Below, piece by piece: positions 16,085-23,659 of a stretch of DNA of 32,190 nt. The translations under genes were made by a program, and so were the position numbers. Position 1 is the stretch's first letter. Every line of letters starts with the position of its first letter. Origin of the DNA: JBECKX01 sp964468475 (GTDB lineage Bacteria; Zixibacteria; MSB-5A5; CAIYYT01); assembly GCA_964468475.1 (NCBI GenBank), contig CAYXUL010000033.1, forward strand, positions 1 through 32,190. Reading direction: 5' to 3'. The notes beneath the pieces were generated by a model that saw only the letters and a program-made list of their open reading frames with translations, had not been told where the DNA came from and searched no databases.

Positions 16085-16138
16085 ATGCCTGTGAAAACGG
16101 CATGGTCCGCCTCGGCTGATAGCAGCATCCGAAGCGGA
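16085..16138 (+). promoter_or_regulatory. Structured leader upstream of the TonB receptor
   Basis: Two potential hairpins lie between the small protein gene and the receptor: ATGCC/GGCAT (16085-16089 with 16099-16103), and TCCGC-x-TCGG with CCGA-x-GCGGA (16106-16115 with 16129-16138). I could not match it to a cobalamin, FMN or other riboswitch core, so its role is unknown. Confidence 0.3.
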
Positions 16139-16169
16139 GAGATAACCTGTAACGATTTGGGAGATTTCA

Positions 16170-18407
16170 ATGTTTTCATACATTTCAATGCGGAGACTAT
16201 TCATTGCGCTTAGCCTGAGCCTCATATTAGGAGGCCATCTGCTCTCCGCCGCAACTCTCAGCGGCTCAGTAACGGACGAAAGCGGCAATCCCCTGATTGG
16301 CACTACCGTAGCGATACCCGCACTTCACCGCGGCACAGCGACTGACACCCAGGGTGAATTTACGCTAAATCATCTTGCCCCGGCGGCATACAAGCTTGAG
16401 TTCAGCTCGATCGGCTACAAGTCCCAGACCCGTGTGATCAAGCTGGAAGATAAAGATGTCACAATCAAGGTGGTTCTCGTCCAGAGCCAGTTGAACTTCC
16501 CAGGCATCGTCGTCACCGGCACCGCGCATCCCACCGAAGCCTTGAACTCGCCGCAATCAACGGTGGCTGTCGCCGGCCGTGAACTGGAACGTCTGCGTGG
16601 GGAAACTGTCATGCGGACAATTCAGAACTCGCCCGGTGTGAGCCTCTATACCACCGGTGCGGGTATTGCCAAGCCTGTAATCCGGGGTCTGACTTCGCAA
16701 CGAGTCCTGGTCGTTGATGATGGCATGCGGCAGGAGGGCCAGCAGTGGGGCGACGAACACGCTCCCGAGTTGGATGCTCTCGATGTCGACCGCATCGAGG
16801 TTGTCCGTGGACCGAGCAGCGTGCTCTATGGCTCTGATGCCTTGGGTGGTGTCATCAACGTTATCGGTGCTGAGATTCCGTCAACGGAACATGGCGACCC
16901 AGAGCTTGGAGGACGGCTGCTGCTGAACGGCTTTTCCAACAACGATCAGGGCGCGGGTGCGCTATCGCTCTTTGGCGCAAGGGGCAGGCTGGGTTACCGC
17001 GGCAACCTCAGTTTGCGCGATGCCGGTAATACGCGGACACCCGACGGCACCCTGTCGAACAGCGCCATGAAGGAGACCGATGGTTCCGGAATGGTGGGAG
17101 TTAAGGAGAATTGGGGCTCTCTCGCTTTGGAGTATGGACACTTCGGTACCAGGCTCGAAATTCACGAGGACCCCGCCGAATCACCCGATGCAAGCGGTTT
17201 TCAGCGGGTACAGCATGACAAGGTTCATCTGCACGGAAAATTCCTTACTCAGGGGCTGCTGCTTAGCGTGAATGGCGGCTGGCAGAAGAATCATCGCCGT
17301 GAATATGAAGCGGCAGGTGATTCCGCGCCAGGTCTCGATCTGAATCTTCGTACTCTCATTGCCGAAGTCAAGGCTCAACAGGTTTCAGAGAGTCCACTTA
17401 CCGCCACAGTCGGGCTATCTGCGGAGAATCAGCAAAATCGCTCAGTCGCGGCAGAAAAACTGATTCCCGACTTTGACATGCTGGGTGCCGCCGGGTTCGC
17501 CTATGAGCAGTTTGAGACGCAGAAACTGACAGTGAGCGGAGGGCTCCGCTACGATAACCAAAGACTGAAAATCAAGAAGAGCGAGGATCTGGGGGTACTG
17601 GCGCAGACCCGCAGCTATGATGCCCTTACCGCAACACTGGGGGCGGTCGTGCGACCGATCAACTATCTGGCTTTTGCAGCAAACCTTGGCCGAGGCTGGC
17701 GTTCACCGACAGCGTTTGAACTGTTTGTCGACGGTGTACACGAAGGCACCATCAGGTACGAAATCGGTGATTCGCTACTCAAGCCGGAGAAGTCGCTGAA
17801 TATTGATTTCTCCGTTCGTGTTCTTTCGTCACGGGTCAATGCCGAAGTCGCAGTCTACCGCAATCGGATCAATGATTACATCTATCAGCAGCCGACCGGT
17901 GAAGTTGACCCTGTATCAGGTTTCGACAAGTACCTCAACAAGCAGGCCGATGCCACCTTGACCGGCGGTGAGTTCTCATTGCAGTTTGAGGCCACAGAAT
18001 GGTGTGTTCTGCGCGCGAACTTAAATGTAGTGCATGGCGACAACAACGCGACCAATGAACCGTTGCCTCTGATACCGGCTAATAATGCCCTTGTCGGAGT
18101 AAAGTTTACCCATAAGCAGATTAGTAGCTTGAGGAATCCGTACATTTCCACAACGTTCAAACTGGTGGATAAACAGGATCGTGTACCAACTTATGAAACG
18201 GCCACCCCGGGTTACGGGCTGGTGAGTCTGGGAGCCGGAACAGACTTTGGTGTAGGAACCCACGACGTCGAGCTTGATTTACGGGTGGAAAATCTGCTCG
18301 ATCAGCCGTATCGCAACCATCTGAGTCGCTACAAAGCCTATGCGCTCAATCCAGGACGCAATATCTCCTTGAAGATCAGCGTGCCGTTTGAGTTGGCGCG
18401 GAGATAA
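16170..18407 (+). CDS. TonB-dependent outer-membrane receptor, possibly for metal
   Basis: A 745-residue ligand-gated outer-membrane channel powered by TonB. A signal peptide covers residues 1-27 (MRRLFIALSLSLILGGHLLSAA from residue 7). Residues 28-110 are a carboxypeptidase-D-regulatory-like beta domain (LSGSVTDESGNPLIGTTVAI...GEFTLNHLAPAAYKLEF), followed by a TonB-box-like IVVTGTA (about 112-118). The plug domain (about 122-235) shows PVIRGLTSQRVLVVDDGMRQ, DRIEVVRGPSSVLYGSDALG and GGVINVI. The rest is a 22-strand-type barrel ending NISLKISVPFELARR. DGMRQEGQQWGDEHAPELD resembles plugs of metal (zinc/copper) receptors. With the His/Cys-rich neighbour this suggests metal import, but siderophore or cobalamin uptake is not excluded. 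GGGAG precedes the ATG at 16170. Confidence 0.92.
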   Translation: MFSYISMRRLFIALSLSLILGGHLLSAATLSGSVTDESGNPLIGTTVAIPALHRGTATDTQGEFTLNHLAPAAYKLEFSSIGYKSQTRVIKLEDKDVTIKVVLVQSQLNFPGIVVTGTAHPTEALNSPQSTVAVAGRELERLRGETVMRTIQNSPGVSLYTTGAGIAKPVIRGLTSQRVLVVDDGMRQEGQQWGDEHAPELDALDVDRIEVVRGPSSVLYGSDALGGVINVIGAEIPSTEHGDPELGGRLLLNGFSNNDQGAGALSLFGARGRLGYRGNLSLRDAGNTRTPDGTLSNSAMKETDGSGMVGVKENWGSLALEYGHFGTRLEIHEDPAESPDASGFQRVQHDKVHLHGKFLTQGLLLSVNGGWQKNHRREYEAAGDSAPGLDLNLRTLIAEVKAQQVSESPLTATVGLSAENQQNRSVAAEKLIPDFDMLGAAGFAYEQFETQKLTVSGGLRYDNQRLKIKKSEDLGVLAQTRSYDALTATLGAVVRPINYLAFAANLGRGWRSPTAFELFVDGVHEGTIRYEIGDSLLKPEKSLNIDFSVRVLSSRVNAEVAVYRNRINDYIYQQPTGEVDPVSGFDKYLNKQADATLTGGEFSLQFEATEWCVLRANLNVVHGDNNATNEPLPLIPANNALVGVKFTHKQISSLRNPYISTTFKLVDKQDRVPTYETATPGYGLVSLGAGTDFGVGTHDVELDLRVENLLDQPYRNHLSRYKAYALNPGRNISLKISVPFELARR

Positions 18408-18449
18408 GCCGTGGGTTCGAAGTAGGGGCACAAGACAGATAGAGCCGTT

Positions 18450-19013
18450 TCATAAGCCAAGCTCCTGCATGAGTGAATACTTGCCGTACTTGATAGCGGC
18501 GCGTCGGAGTTGTACTCTCGCAAAGGTCGAGACAGGAAGTACTTCGTGCAGCTTCGCTACTTGCTCTGCGTTGAGGTCACCGGAGTTGCGGAAAATTCTG
18601 TTAACAGCATTCGAGAATGATTTCTTGTCGGCGCAGTACTTCAGGTACGCTTCCCAAATCTGAGTTTCCAATCCNNNNNNNNNNNNNNNNNNNNNNNNNN
18701 NNNNNNNNNNNNNNNNNNNNNNNNNNNNNNNNNNNNNNNNNNNNNNNNNNNNNNNNNNNNNNNNNNNNNNNNNNTCCCGATACCAATCTAGGCCAACAGC
18801 AGGGAGTGTTGCAATCGTGTTTCCCGCATTTGCTACGATTATGTAAAGGGGTACTTCCTCATATTCCAGGAATTGTTGTTTCGTTAGCTCAAGACTAACC
18901 CTGATATCTGGTGCGCTCGAGCTAACGTCTGTGCCTGCCGCATTTCCTGCCAGCAGACTTACGATCGCACTAATCCGGAGCAAGTGTTTAGGATTGATTA
19001 TCCTACGAAACAT
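18450..19013 (-). CDS. Putative secreted protein interrupted by an assembly gap
   Basis: Two coding segments lie on either side of 100 Ns and are in the same frame as written, but the true gap size is unknown. The N-terminal part begins at ATG 19013 with GGAGGG upstream. It has a signal peptide (HLLRISAIVSLLAGNAAG) and a beta-sandwich-like stretch (IRVSLELTKQQFLEYEEVPL, then YIIVANAGN) like those of intracellular-proteinase-inhibitor or Ig-like folds. The C-terminal part is helical (ETQIWEAYLKYCADKKSFSN, LNAEQVAKLHEVLP). The function is not recognised. It may be one gene with the middle missing, or two. Confidence 0.55.
   Translation of the reverse strand: MFRRIINPKHLLRISAIVSLLAGNAAGTDVSSSAPDIRVSLELTKQQFLEYEEVPLYIIVANAGNTIATLPAVGLDWYRXXXXXXXXXXXXXXXXXXXXXXXXXXXXXXXXXXGLETQIWEAYLKYCADKKSFSNAVNRIFRNSGDLNAEQVAKLHEVLPVSTFARVQLRRAAIKYGKYSLMQELGL
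18675..18774. other. Assembly gap (100 N)
   Basis: Exactly 100 undetermined bases, the usual placeholder for a scaffold gap of unknown length. It interrupts the coding region on the minus strand. Confidence 0.98.
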
Positions 19014-19376
19014 AAGATCCCTCCAATGGGCCATACATCCTTTTGTTGCCGTAGAAGTTGGCAATTCTGGAATTCCCCGTTCCGGGCACAAGCCGGAGAC
19101 TGCCGGCGGAACGAGAACAAGACCATTGGTCAGACTGCTCCCTTGTCCTTTGCATAAGCTTCCGCCTTTCTCAGGAATGCTCCTGCCATGAATTCCTCTC
19201 CCCTAAAACCAAAGTGTGGGCGCCAGCCGTCCTCGTCTGGCGGCTTGATCTCGCGGCAGGCGAGGACGACTGCCGCGCACAGTTTATATCTGTTGGGCCT
19301 GTATTCCTGATCCCACTTACAATTACGCTGTACCTATCGATGTTGTCAAATCTGATGTGGAGGTAAGATACTATTC
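19014..19376. other. Gene-free stretch with one family 1 repeat
   Basis: No credible gene. It holds the inverted family 1 repeat at 19223-19280 and presumably the promoter of the minus-strand secreted protein gene. The frame crossing it translates the repeat and has no ribosome binding site. Confidence 0.7.
19223..19280 (-). repeat. Intergenic repeat family 1, copy B
   Basis: Read on the minus strand it gives GTGCGCGGCAGTCG, TCCTCGCCTGCCGCG, a short spacer, then GCCGCCAGACGAGGACGGC. This matches copy C (31933-31988) almost throughout and copy A (26-108) in its conserved blocks. Confidence 0.8.
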
Positions 19377-20132
19377 TTACTTGCGTCCTACCGCTACCAG
19401 CCGCACTGCATCGCGATCGTAGGGGGCGCCGGCGAGACTGCCGTAGAGCTTGACATTGCGAAAGCCGGCTTGCTCCATCCGGTCTTTCAACTCCTGACCG
19501 GAGTAAACGCGGAAATCAAACTTGTAGCTTTTGGCTTTGCCCCTCTTGATCAGGATCCATTCGTTCTTGATACGCGTCCAGTTATCAATGGCTTCGTGAA
19601 GTTGCACCAACAGCGTGCCATCGGGTAGTCTGTCTGAAGTTGCGGGAGAAAATATCCGCGAGAGTCGCTCTTTGCCGATCACATCGATGACACAGCTCCC
19701 ACCCGCTCGCAGGCTGGAATACATATTCTGCAAGACCAGCATGTTCTCGCGTTCTTCTGCAAAGAATCCGAAAGAGGTAAACATGCTCAGGGCCAGATCG
19801 AATTCATCGGGGCGTACAAAATCGCGCATATCCTGCATGACCCACTCGATCCTGACACCCGCTGCCCTGGCGGCAGCCCTTGCTTTGGCCAGCAGGTACT
19901 TCGTCCGGTCGACGCCGGTTACGACATACTTCCTTTTGGCGAGGTTGACAGAGAACCGCCCCGGGCCGCAACAGAGATCGAGTACCTTCCTGCCGCGCGG
20001 TTTGGTTAGCCTGATGACCTGGCGGACTTCCTCGACTGCCGCTTTGATACGCCAGTCGGGGAACATCAGCGGATACATATCACGCCAGAAAACGTCATCA
20101 TCGAACCATTCACGTCTTCGTGCTTTTGCCAT
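19377..20132 (-). CDS. Class I SAM-dependent methyltransferase
   Basis: A 251-residue methyltransferase. Motif I VLDLCCGPGRFSVNLAKR (about residues 52-69) binds S-adenosylmethionine; VTGVDRTKYLLAKARAAA gives the acidic residue that contacts the ribose; MQDMRDF and FDLALSMFTSFGFF are motifs II/III; GGSCVIDVIGKE follows. The C-terminal RVYSGQELKDRMEQAGFRNVKLYGSLAG is the typical end of this fold. The substrate is unknown. The start at 20132 is chosen because GGAGGG lies just upstream; an ATG at 20198 adds 22 residues without such a site. It is divergent from the 20269 gene and has no operon partner. Confidence 0.87.
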   Translation of the reverse strand: MAKARRREWFDDDVFWRDMYPLMFPDWRIKAAVEEVRQVIRLTKPRGRKVLDLCCGPGRFSVNLAKRKYVVTGVDRTKYLLAKARAAARAAGVRIEWVMQDMRDFVRPDEFDLALSMFTSFGFFAEERENMLVLQNMYSSLRAGGSCVIDVIGKERLSRIFSPATSDRLPDGTLLVQLHEAIDNWTRIKNEWILIKRGKAKSYKFDFRVYSGQELKDRMEQAGFRNVKLYGSLAGAPYDRDAVRLVAVGRK

Positions 20133-20268
20133 CGGTTGCCCTCCACCCAGCTCGATCGAGTGAACTAGATGTGTACCCAATTGAGAGGATTTGGTCAAGC
20201 ACGAAACGGGTTGACGAAGGAACTGTTGGACTGCCAGATCTGTTTCAATAGTAGGGAGTGAATGAAGG

Positions 20269-20405
20269 ATGTTTCATCTAGTTCTCATGTTACCTGTTTT
20301 CGGTCTGGTTCTATTCTTATTGCTGCCCTTGTCGACCGCACTACCGCTCTATCTGGTGATACTCGTGATGTCGGCGATTCTCTATTTCGTGCTGATGAAG
20401 GCACT
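20269..20405 (+). CDS. N-terminal fragment of a small membrane protein (cut by gap)
   Basis: The first 45 residues, from ATG 20269 into the assembly gap, are strongly hydrophobic: two closely spaced membrane segments (LVLMLPVFGLVLFLLLPL and LYLVILVMSAILYFVLM). GAAGG lies directly upstream. The start faintly recalls small NfeD-like membrane proteins, but too little remains to decide. The 3' end is lost in the gap. Confidence 0.5.
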
Positions 20406-20505
20406 NNNNNNNNNNNNNNNNNNNNNNNNNNNNNNNNNNNNNNNNNNNNNNNNNNNNNNNNNNNNNNNNNNNNNNNNNNNNNNNNNNNNNNNNNNNNNNN
20501 NNNNN
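20406..20505. other. Assembly gap (100 N)
   Basis: Exactly 100 undetermined bases. It removes the 3' ends of two convergent genes (20269 plus and 20933 minus). Confidence 0.98.
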
Positions 20506-20933
20506 CCAGGCGTCAGTATCCGGCGCGATTCCGAGAGAACCTGTTCTATATCTTGCTCCGATAGCAGATCGAGGACGTAATTTGACACGACCCGATCAAC
20601 AGAATGATCGGGCAAGGGAAACTGCAGTGAACCATCACTCAGAGTGACGCTAGCCCGCGCCGCGAAAGGCACCAGGCGCTCCTTCGCTAGACCCACCATA
20701 GTCTCGCTCAAGTCTGTGCCGTAATAGACTGCAGTAGCAGAGAGATGCTCAGTCAGCAGTAGATGAGCGAATCGCCCCGTTCCGCAACCAAGCTCAAACA
20801 GTTTCGCGGCCTGCTCGAAGTTGGCATGAGCGATCAGAGTTTCCAGCGCCACATCTTCGTAGAAACCTTGCGAATCCTGCTTCTTGCCGAAGTGATCATA
20901 GTATTTTTTGGCAGCAGACCGGGTTAGTACCAT
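20506..20933 (-). CDS. Class I SAM-dependent methyltransferase, C terminus lost in gap
   Basis: The 142 visible residues carry KLFELGCGTGRFAHLLL (motif I, about 43-59), YYGTDLSETMVGLAKERLVP (about 70-89), SLQFPLPDHSVDRVVSNYVL (about 101-120) and LSESRRILTPG at the gap. This is a UbiE/Methyltransf_11-like arrangement. Perhaps 50-80 residues are missing. The start codon lies in the first unit of a triplicated 11-base sequence (20923-20955), and no good Shine-Dalgarno is seen. The substrate is unknown; family assignment is firm. Confidence 0.82.
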
Positions 20934-20955
20934 GTTAGTGCTATGTTAGTACCAT
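20923..20955. repeat. Three tandem 11-base units at a start codon
   Basis: GTTAGTACCAT (20923-20933), GTTAGTGCTAT (20934-20944) and GTTAGTACCAT (20945-20955) are contiguous. On the minus strand the outer units each begin with ATG, and the inner copy supplies the start codon of the methyltransferase. The upstream ATG reads only four codons before TAG. Confidence 0.8.
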
Positions 20956-21156
20956 TTTGTTCTCGCTGAACTACTCACGGGTTACAACTCTCTTGAGCCA
21001 GTATATTCCAGTGTCTGAACCGCGTTTTCATCCAACTTCCTTCATGGCTGCTCGAATTTCTGCTTTCTATTCTACGGTTGGACAACTACTCTATGCTGGT
21101 CAATTGCTCTAGAAGTGGTCTGATTAAACAATGATTTCAAAACCTGAAGCAATGGA

Positions 21157-21375
21157 ATGAACAAGGAACAACTCGCCGTACTCCTCATCAGCTTGGTTTT
21201 CGCAACTCTGGCTTCAGGAACGGCATTTCTGATTGCGTTTGGGGAGTATGTTCACCATTTTCCGCACAAACGCCAGGCCGCAAAGGAGGCACTTGAGCCG
21301 GCAATCGTTGCCTTCGTGATCTTCTTCGGTCTCGGTTTGATACTTGGGTATGTATTGCCGAGTGTCTTTGGGTAA
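21157..21375 (+). CDS. Small two-helix membrane protein
   Basis: A 72-residue protein with two predicted membrane helices (about 7-28, LAVLLISLVFATLASGTAFL; about 47-70, AIVAFVIFFGLGLILGYVLP) joined by a basic, His-containing loop (EYVHHFPHKRQAAKEALEP). I do not recognise a family. It lies 27 bases upstream of an MFS transporter gene in the same direction and may be co-transcribed with it. The ribosome binding site is weak, which lowers confidence, but the composition is that of a real membrane protein. Confidence 0.6.
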   Translation: MNKEQLAVLLISLVFATLASGTAFLIAFGEYVHHFPHKRQAAKEALEPAIVAFVIFFGLGLILGYVLPSVFG

Positions 21376-21402
21376 TTTCTGCAGGAAACACAGCAGCCAT
21401 GG

Positions 21403-22587
21403 ATGAAACTAATGAGTAACAGCAAGACAGCACTTCGTTTCGTGCTGCTGCTCGGAGTTGTGAGCCTGTTCGCAGACATGACTTACGAGGCAGCGCGCAG
21501 CATTACCGGACCCTACCTGGCGCTGCTAGGTGCAAGTGCAGCGGTGGTGGGCGTGGTTGCCGGCCTGGGCGAACTGGTCGGCTATGGCTTGAGAATCGTC
21601 ACCGGTATCATCAGCGACAAACTGCAGCGCTATTGGGCAATCACGATTGTCGGTTACTTTATCAATCTCGCGGCGGTGCCGCTGCTGGCACTGGCAGGGC
21701 ACTGGGAACTTGCCGCTGTGCTGATCGTGACTGAGCGGCTCGGTAAGGCGGTCAGAACCCCCGCGCGCGACGCCATGCTCTCTCACGCTTCCCACAGCCT
21801 GGGAAGTGGCTGGGCATTCGGTGTTCACGAGGCGATGGACCAGATTGGAGCCGTGGTCGGACCGTTGATCGTCGCGGCGGTTTTGGCCTGGAAGGGCAGC
21901 TATCAGTACGGATTTGCAGTTCTGGCGATCCCGGCAGTGCTGGCGATGATTGTCTTGTTTGTCGCCCGCATCACCTATCCACAACCGCACGACCTTGAAC
22001 CGGCTCGCCGCGCTGACCAAACCGGGGCAATGCGTCCGGTCTTCTGGATCTATCTTGCGGCGGTTGCCTGTTTTGCGCTCGGATTTGCTGACTTTCCCTT
22101 GGCGGCATTCCACCTGAAAACCTCAGCGATCGTGGCTGATAAATGGATACCGATCATCTACGCCGGCGCCATGGGTGTCGATGCCATCGCGGCGCTGGTT
22201 TTCGGCAAGCTCTATGACAAGATGGGTTTGCCGGTGCTGATGATTCTGGTTGTCATTTCGGCGTGGAGCGCCCCCCTCGTGTTCTTGTCCGGGCCCGGAC
22301 TAATGTTGATAGGGATTCTTTTGTGGGGAGTCGGTATGGGAGCACTGGAATCGGTTATCCGCGCGGTAGTGGCTGATCTGGTGCCGCGCGAGCGGCGCGC
22401 AACCGGCTACGGCGCATTCTATGCCGGGTTCGGTTTCGCCTGGTTCGCCGGCAGCACGATTATGGGGTTGCTCTACGATCACTCCCCTCAGGCACTGGCG
22501 ATATTCTCGGTAGCCGCACAACTGGCGGCGTTGCCATTTCTCTACATTACCCATAAGCGCTGGAAATCAGTGAAAGCGGGTTCATAA
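21403..22587 (+). CDS. MFS transporter
   Basis: A 394-residue inner-membrane permease with about 12 hydrophobic segments. The N-terminal half shows ADMTYEAARSITGPYLALLG, the loop 2-3 pattern GLRIVTGIISDKLQRYW, and TERLGKAVRTPARDAMLSHA. The last matches a subgroup of MFS permeases of unknown substrate in which a 'GERLGKGLRxPARD' phrase is typical. The C-terminal half repeats the fold (VFGKLYDKMGLPVLMILVV). An AGGAAA (21384-21389) lies upstream. The start could be ATG 21403 or ATG 21412, which differ by three residues. The gene ends 8 bases before a strong hairpin and is convergent with the stress operon. Confidence 0.88.
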   Translation: MKLMSNSKTALRFVLLLGVVSLFADMTYEAARSITGPYLALLGASAAVVGVVAGLGELVGYGLRIVTGIISDKLQRYWAITIVGYFINLAAVPLLALAGHWELAAVLIVTERLGKAVRTPARDAMLSHASHSLGSGWAFGVHEAMDQIGAVVGPLIVAAVLAWKGSYQYGFAVLAIPAVLAMIVLFVARITYPQPHDLEPARRADQTGAMRPVFWIYLAAVACFALGFADFPLAAFHLKTSAIVADKWIPIIYAGAMGVDAIAALVFGKLYDKMGLPVLMILVVISAWSAPLVFLSGPGLMLIGILLWGVGMGALESVIRAVVADLVPRERRATGYGAFYAGFGFAWFAGSTIMGLLYDHSPQALAIFSVAAQLAALPFLYITHKRWKSVKAGS

Positions 22588-22595
22588 AGCAAAAT

Positions 22596-22625
22596 GGCCG
22601 CAGTCGCTGGTTCGCGACTGCGGCC
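22596..22625. terminator. Terminator hairpin between MFS gene and REC-HPF gene
   Basis: GGCCGCAGTCGC (22596-22607) pairs perfectly with GCGACTGCGGCC (22614-22625) around TGGTTC. It lies 8 bases beyond the MFS stop. Read on the minus strand the stem is followed by ATTTTGCTTTATG, so it can end the minus-strand operon as an intrinsic terminator and probably acts in both directions. Confidence 0.75.
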
Positions 22626-22763
22626 TGCAGTGCATGCCGGATCCTCGTTTGCCGGGTTCAAGAATCGGCAGTCACTGATCGTTCTCGCTTCGCCTCAGTG
22701 GTTTCTCATCCCAATCTATATTCAGTCCGGCAGTAACAGTCTGGCGCGATTCACCAGCCCATC

Positions 22764-23597
22764 TCAAGATCGCTGGTTGCCGTTGAAATGATGCTGAATC
22801 TTCTCCATCGTCACTTCAAAGGCAGCCGGAATTGCTTCACGCATCTCATCGTAGTCATCGATCTTCCTGAGATTGGAGCGAACCACAAATACCTGCCGAG
22901 TCGTTGTCACCATTACCTGGATATGATAATGTCCGCCGCTGTCGGGATGGTCCGGCCCCACCAGGACTACTCGGCAATAGAGAATTTCATCACCTAAAGG
23001 AGTAAGTATATCGCTGGCGGCGTTCTGTACGGCTTCCCTGAGCATCTCATTCGATTCCATGTTGCTGAAGATGATGTCGAGTGGAAACTCGGTTACGCCG
23101 ACCTTCTCAGGAAGTCGCAGAGACCAGTTATCCCCCCTGGTGGTGTCGAGGACCAGGATCTCGCGGATGCGCTTGATCAGATCCTCGATTTCGAATGGTT
23201 TGTCCAGCATGCCGGCGGCGCCCAGATCGGCGGCCCGGCGATGCACTTCGTCATTCCCAAAGGCGGTAATGAGGATCATCGGCACGAACCAGTCAGCTTC
23301 GTGGATGCCCTCAAGTACTTCGAGCCCCGTAACCCCCGGCATGCGAATGTCAGATACGATCAGATCGTAGTCGTCAGGTTCGCGTTCGGTAACAGGGTTA
23401 CCGAGTTGGTCGAGCAGTTGAAACCCATCGGCACACTCTGTCGTTTCGAAGCCGGCGTGACGTAGCTGGGTGACCAGAAGACGACGCATTTCAACGTCGT
23501 CTTCTGCCACAAGAATACGCGGCTTCCTTACTGCGCTCCGCTTGCGATCGACTTCCAAAGTCGATCCGGCGGTGGCTGTTTTGAATGATTTCCTCAT
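22764..23597 (-). CDS. Receiver domain fused to an HPF/RaiA-like ribosome-hibernation domain
   Basis: A 277-residue protein. Residues about 27-150 are a response-regulator receiver: LVAEDD acidic pair, phosphoacceptor Asp83 in LIVSDIRMPG, LITAF with Thr, and the DKPFEIEDL lysine. Residues about 165-270 do not resemble a DNA-binding output. They read FPLDIIFSNMESNEMLREAV, then YCRVVLVGPDHPDSGGHYHI, QVMVTTTRQVFVV and a final helix AIPAAFEVTMEKIQHHF. This beta-alpha-beta-beta-beta-alpha order and wording match HPF/RaiA (sigma-54 modulation/S30AE) ribosome-associated proteins. The start at 23597 has GGAAGGA upstream; an ATG at 23654 does not. It is last in the HEAT-ATPase-HtrA operon, 62 bases after htrA. 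A phosphorylation-controlled hibernation factor is inferred. The domain assignment rests on pattern memory. Confidence 0.82.
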   Translation of the reverse strand: MRKSFKTATAGSTLEVDRKRSAVRKPRILVAEDDVEMRRLLVTQLRHAGFETTECADGFQLLDQLGNPVTEREPDDYDLIVSDIRMPGVTGLEVLEGIHEADWFVPMILITAFGNDEVHRRAADLGAAGMLDKPFEIEDLIKRIREILVLDTTRGDNWSLRLPEKVGVTEFPLDIIFSNMESNEMLREAVQNAASDILTPLGDEILYCRVVLVGPDHPDSGGHYHIQVMVTTTRQVFVVRSNLRKIDDYDEMREAIPAAFEVTMEKIQHHFNGNQRS

Positions 23598-23659
23598 GAT
23601 GTCTATCCTTCCAGATGCACAGTTTGGTTCTCGTGTTGGTGCCAGCGTATCCATCTTTG

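Noticed and set aside
16033..16169. Cobalamin riboswitch before the TonB receptor
   Set aside because: The conserved B12-box and core sequences are not present.
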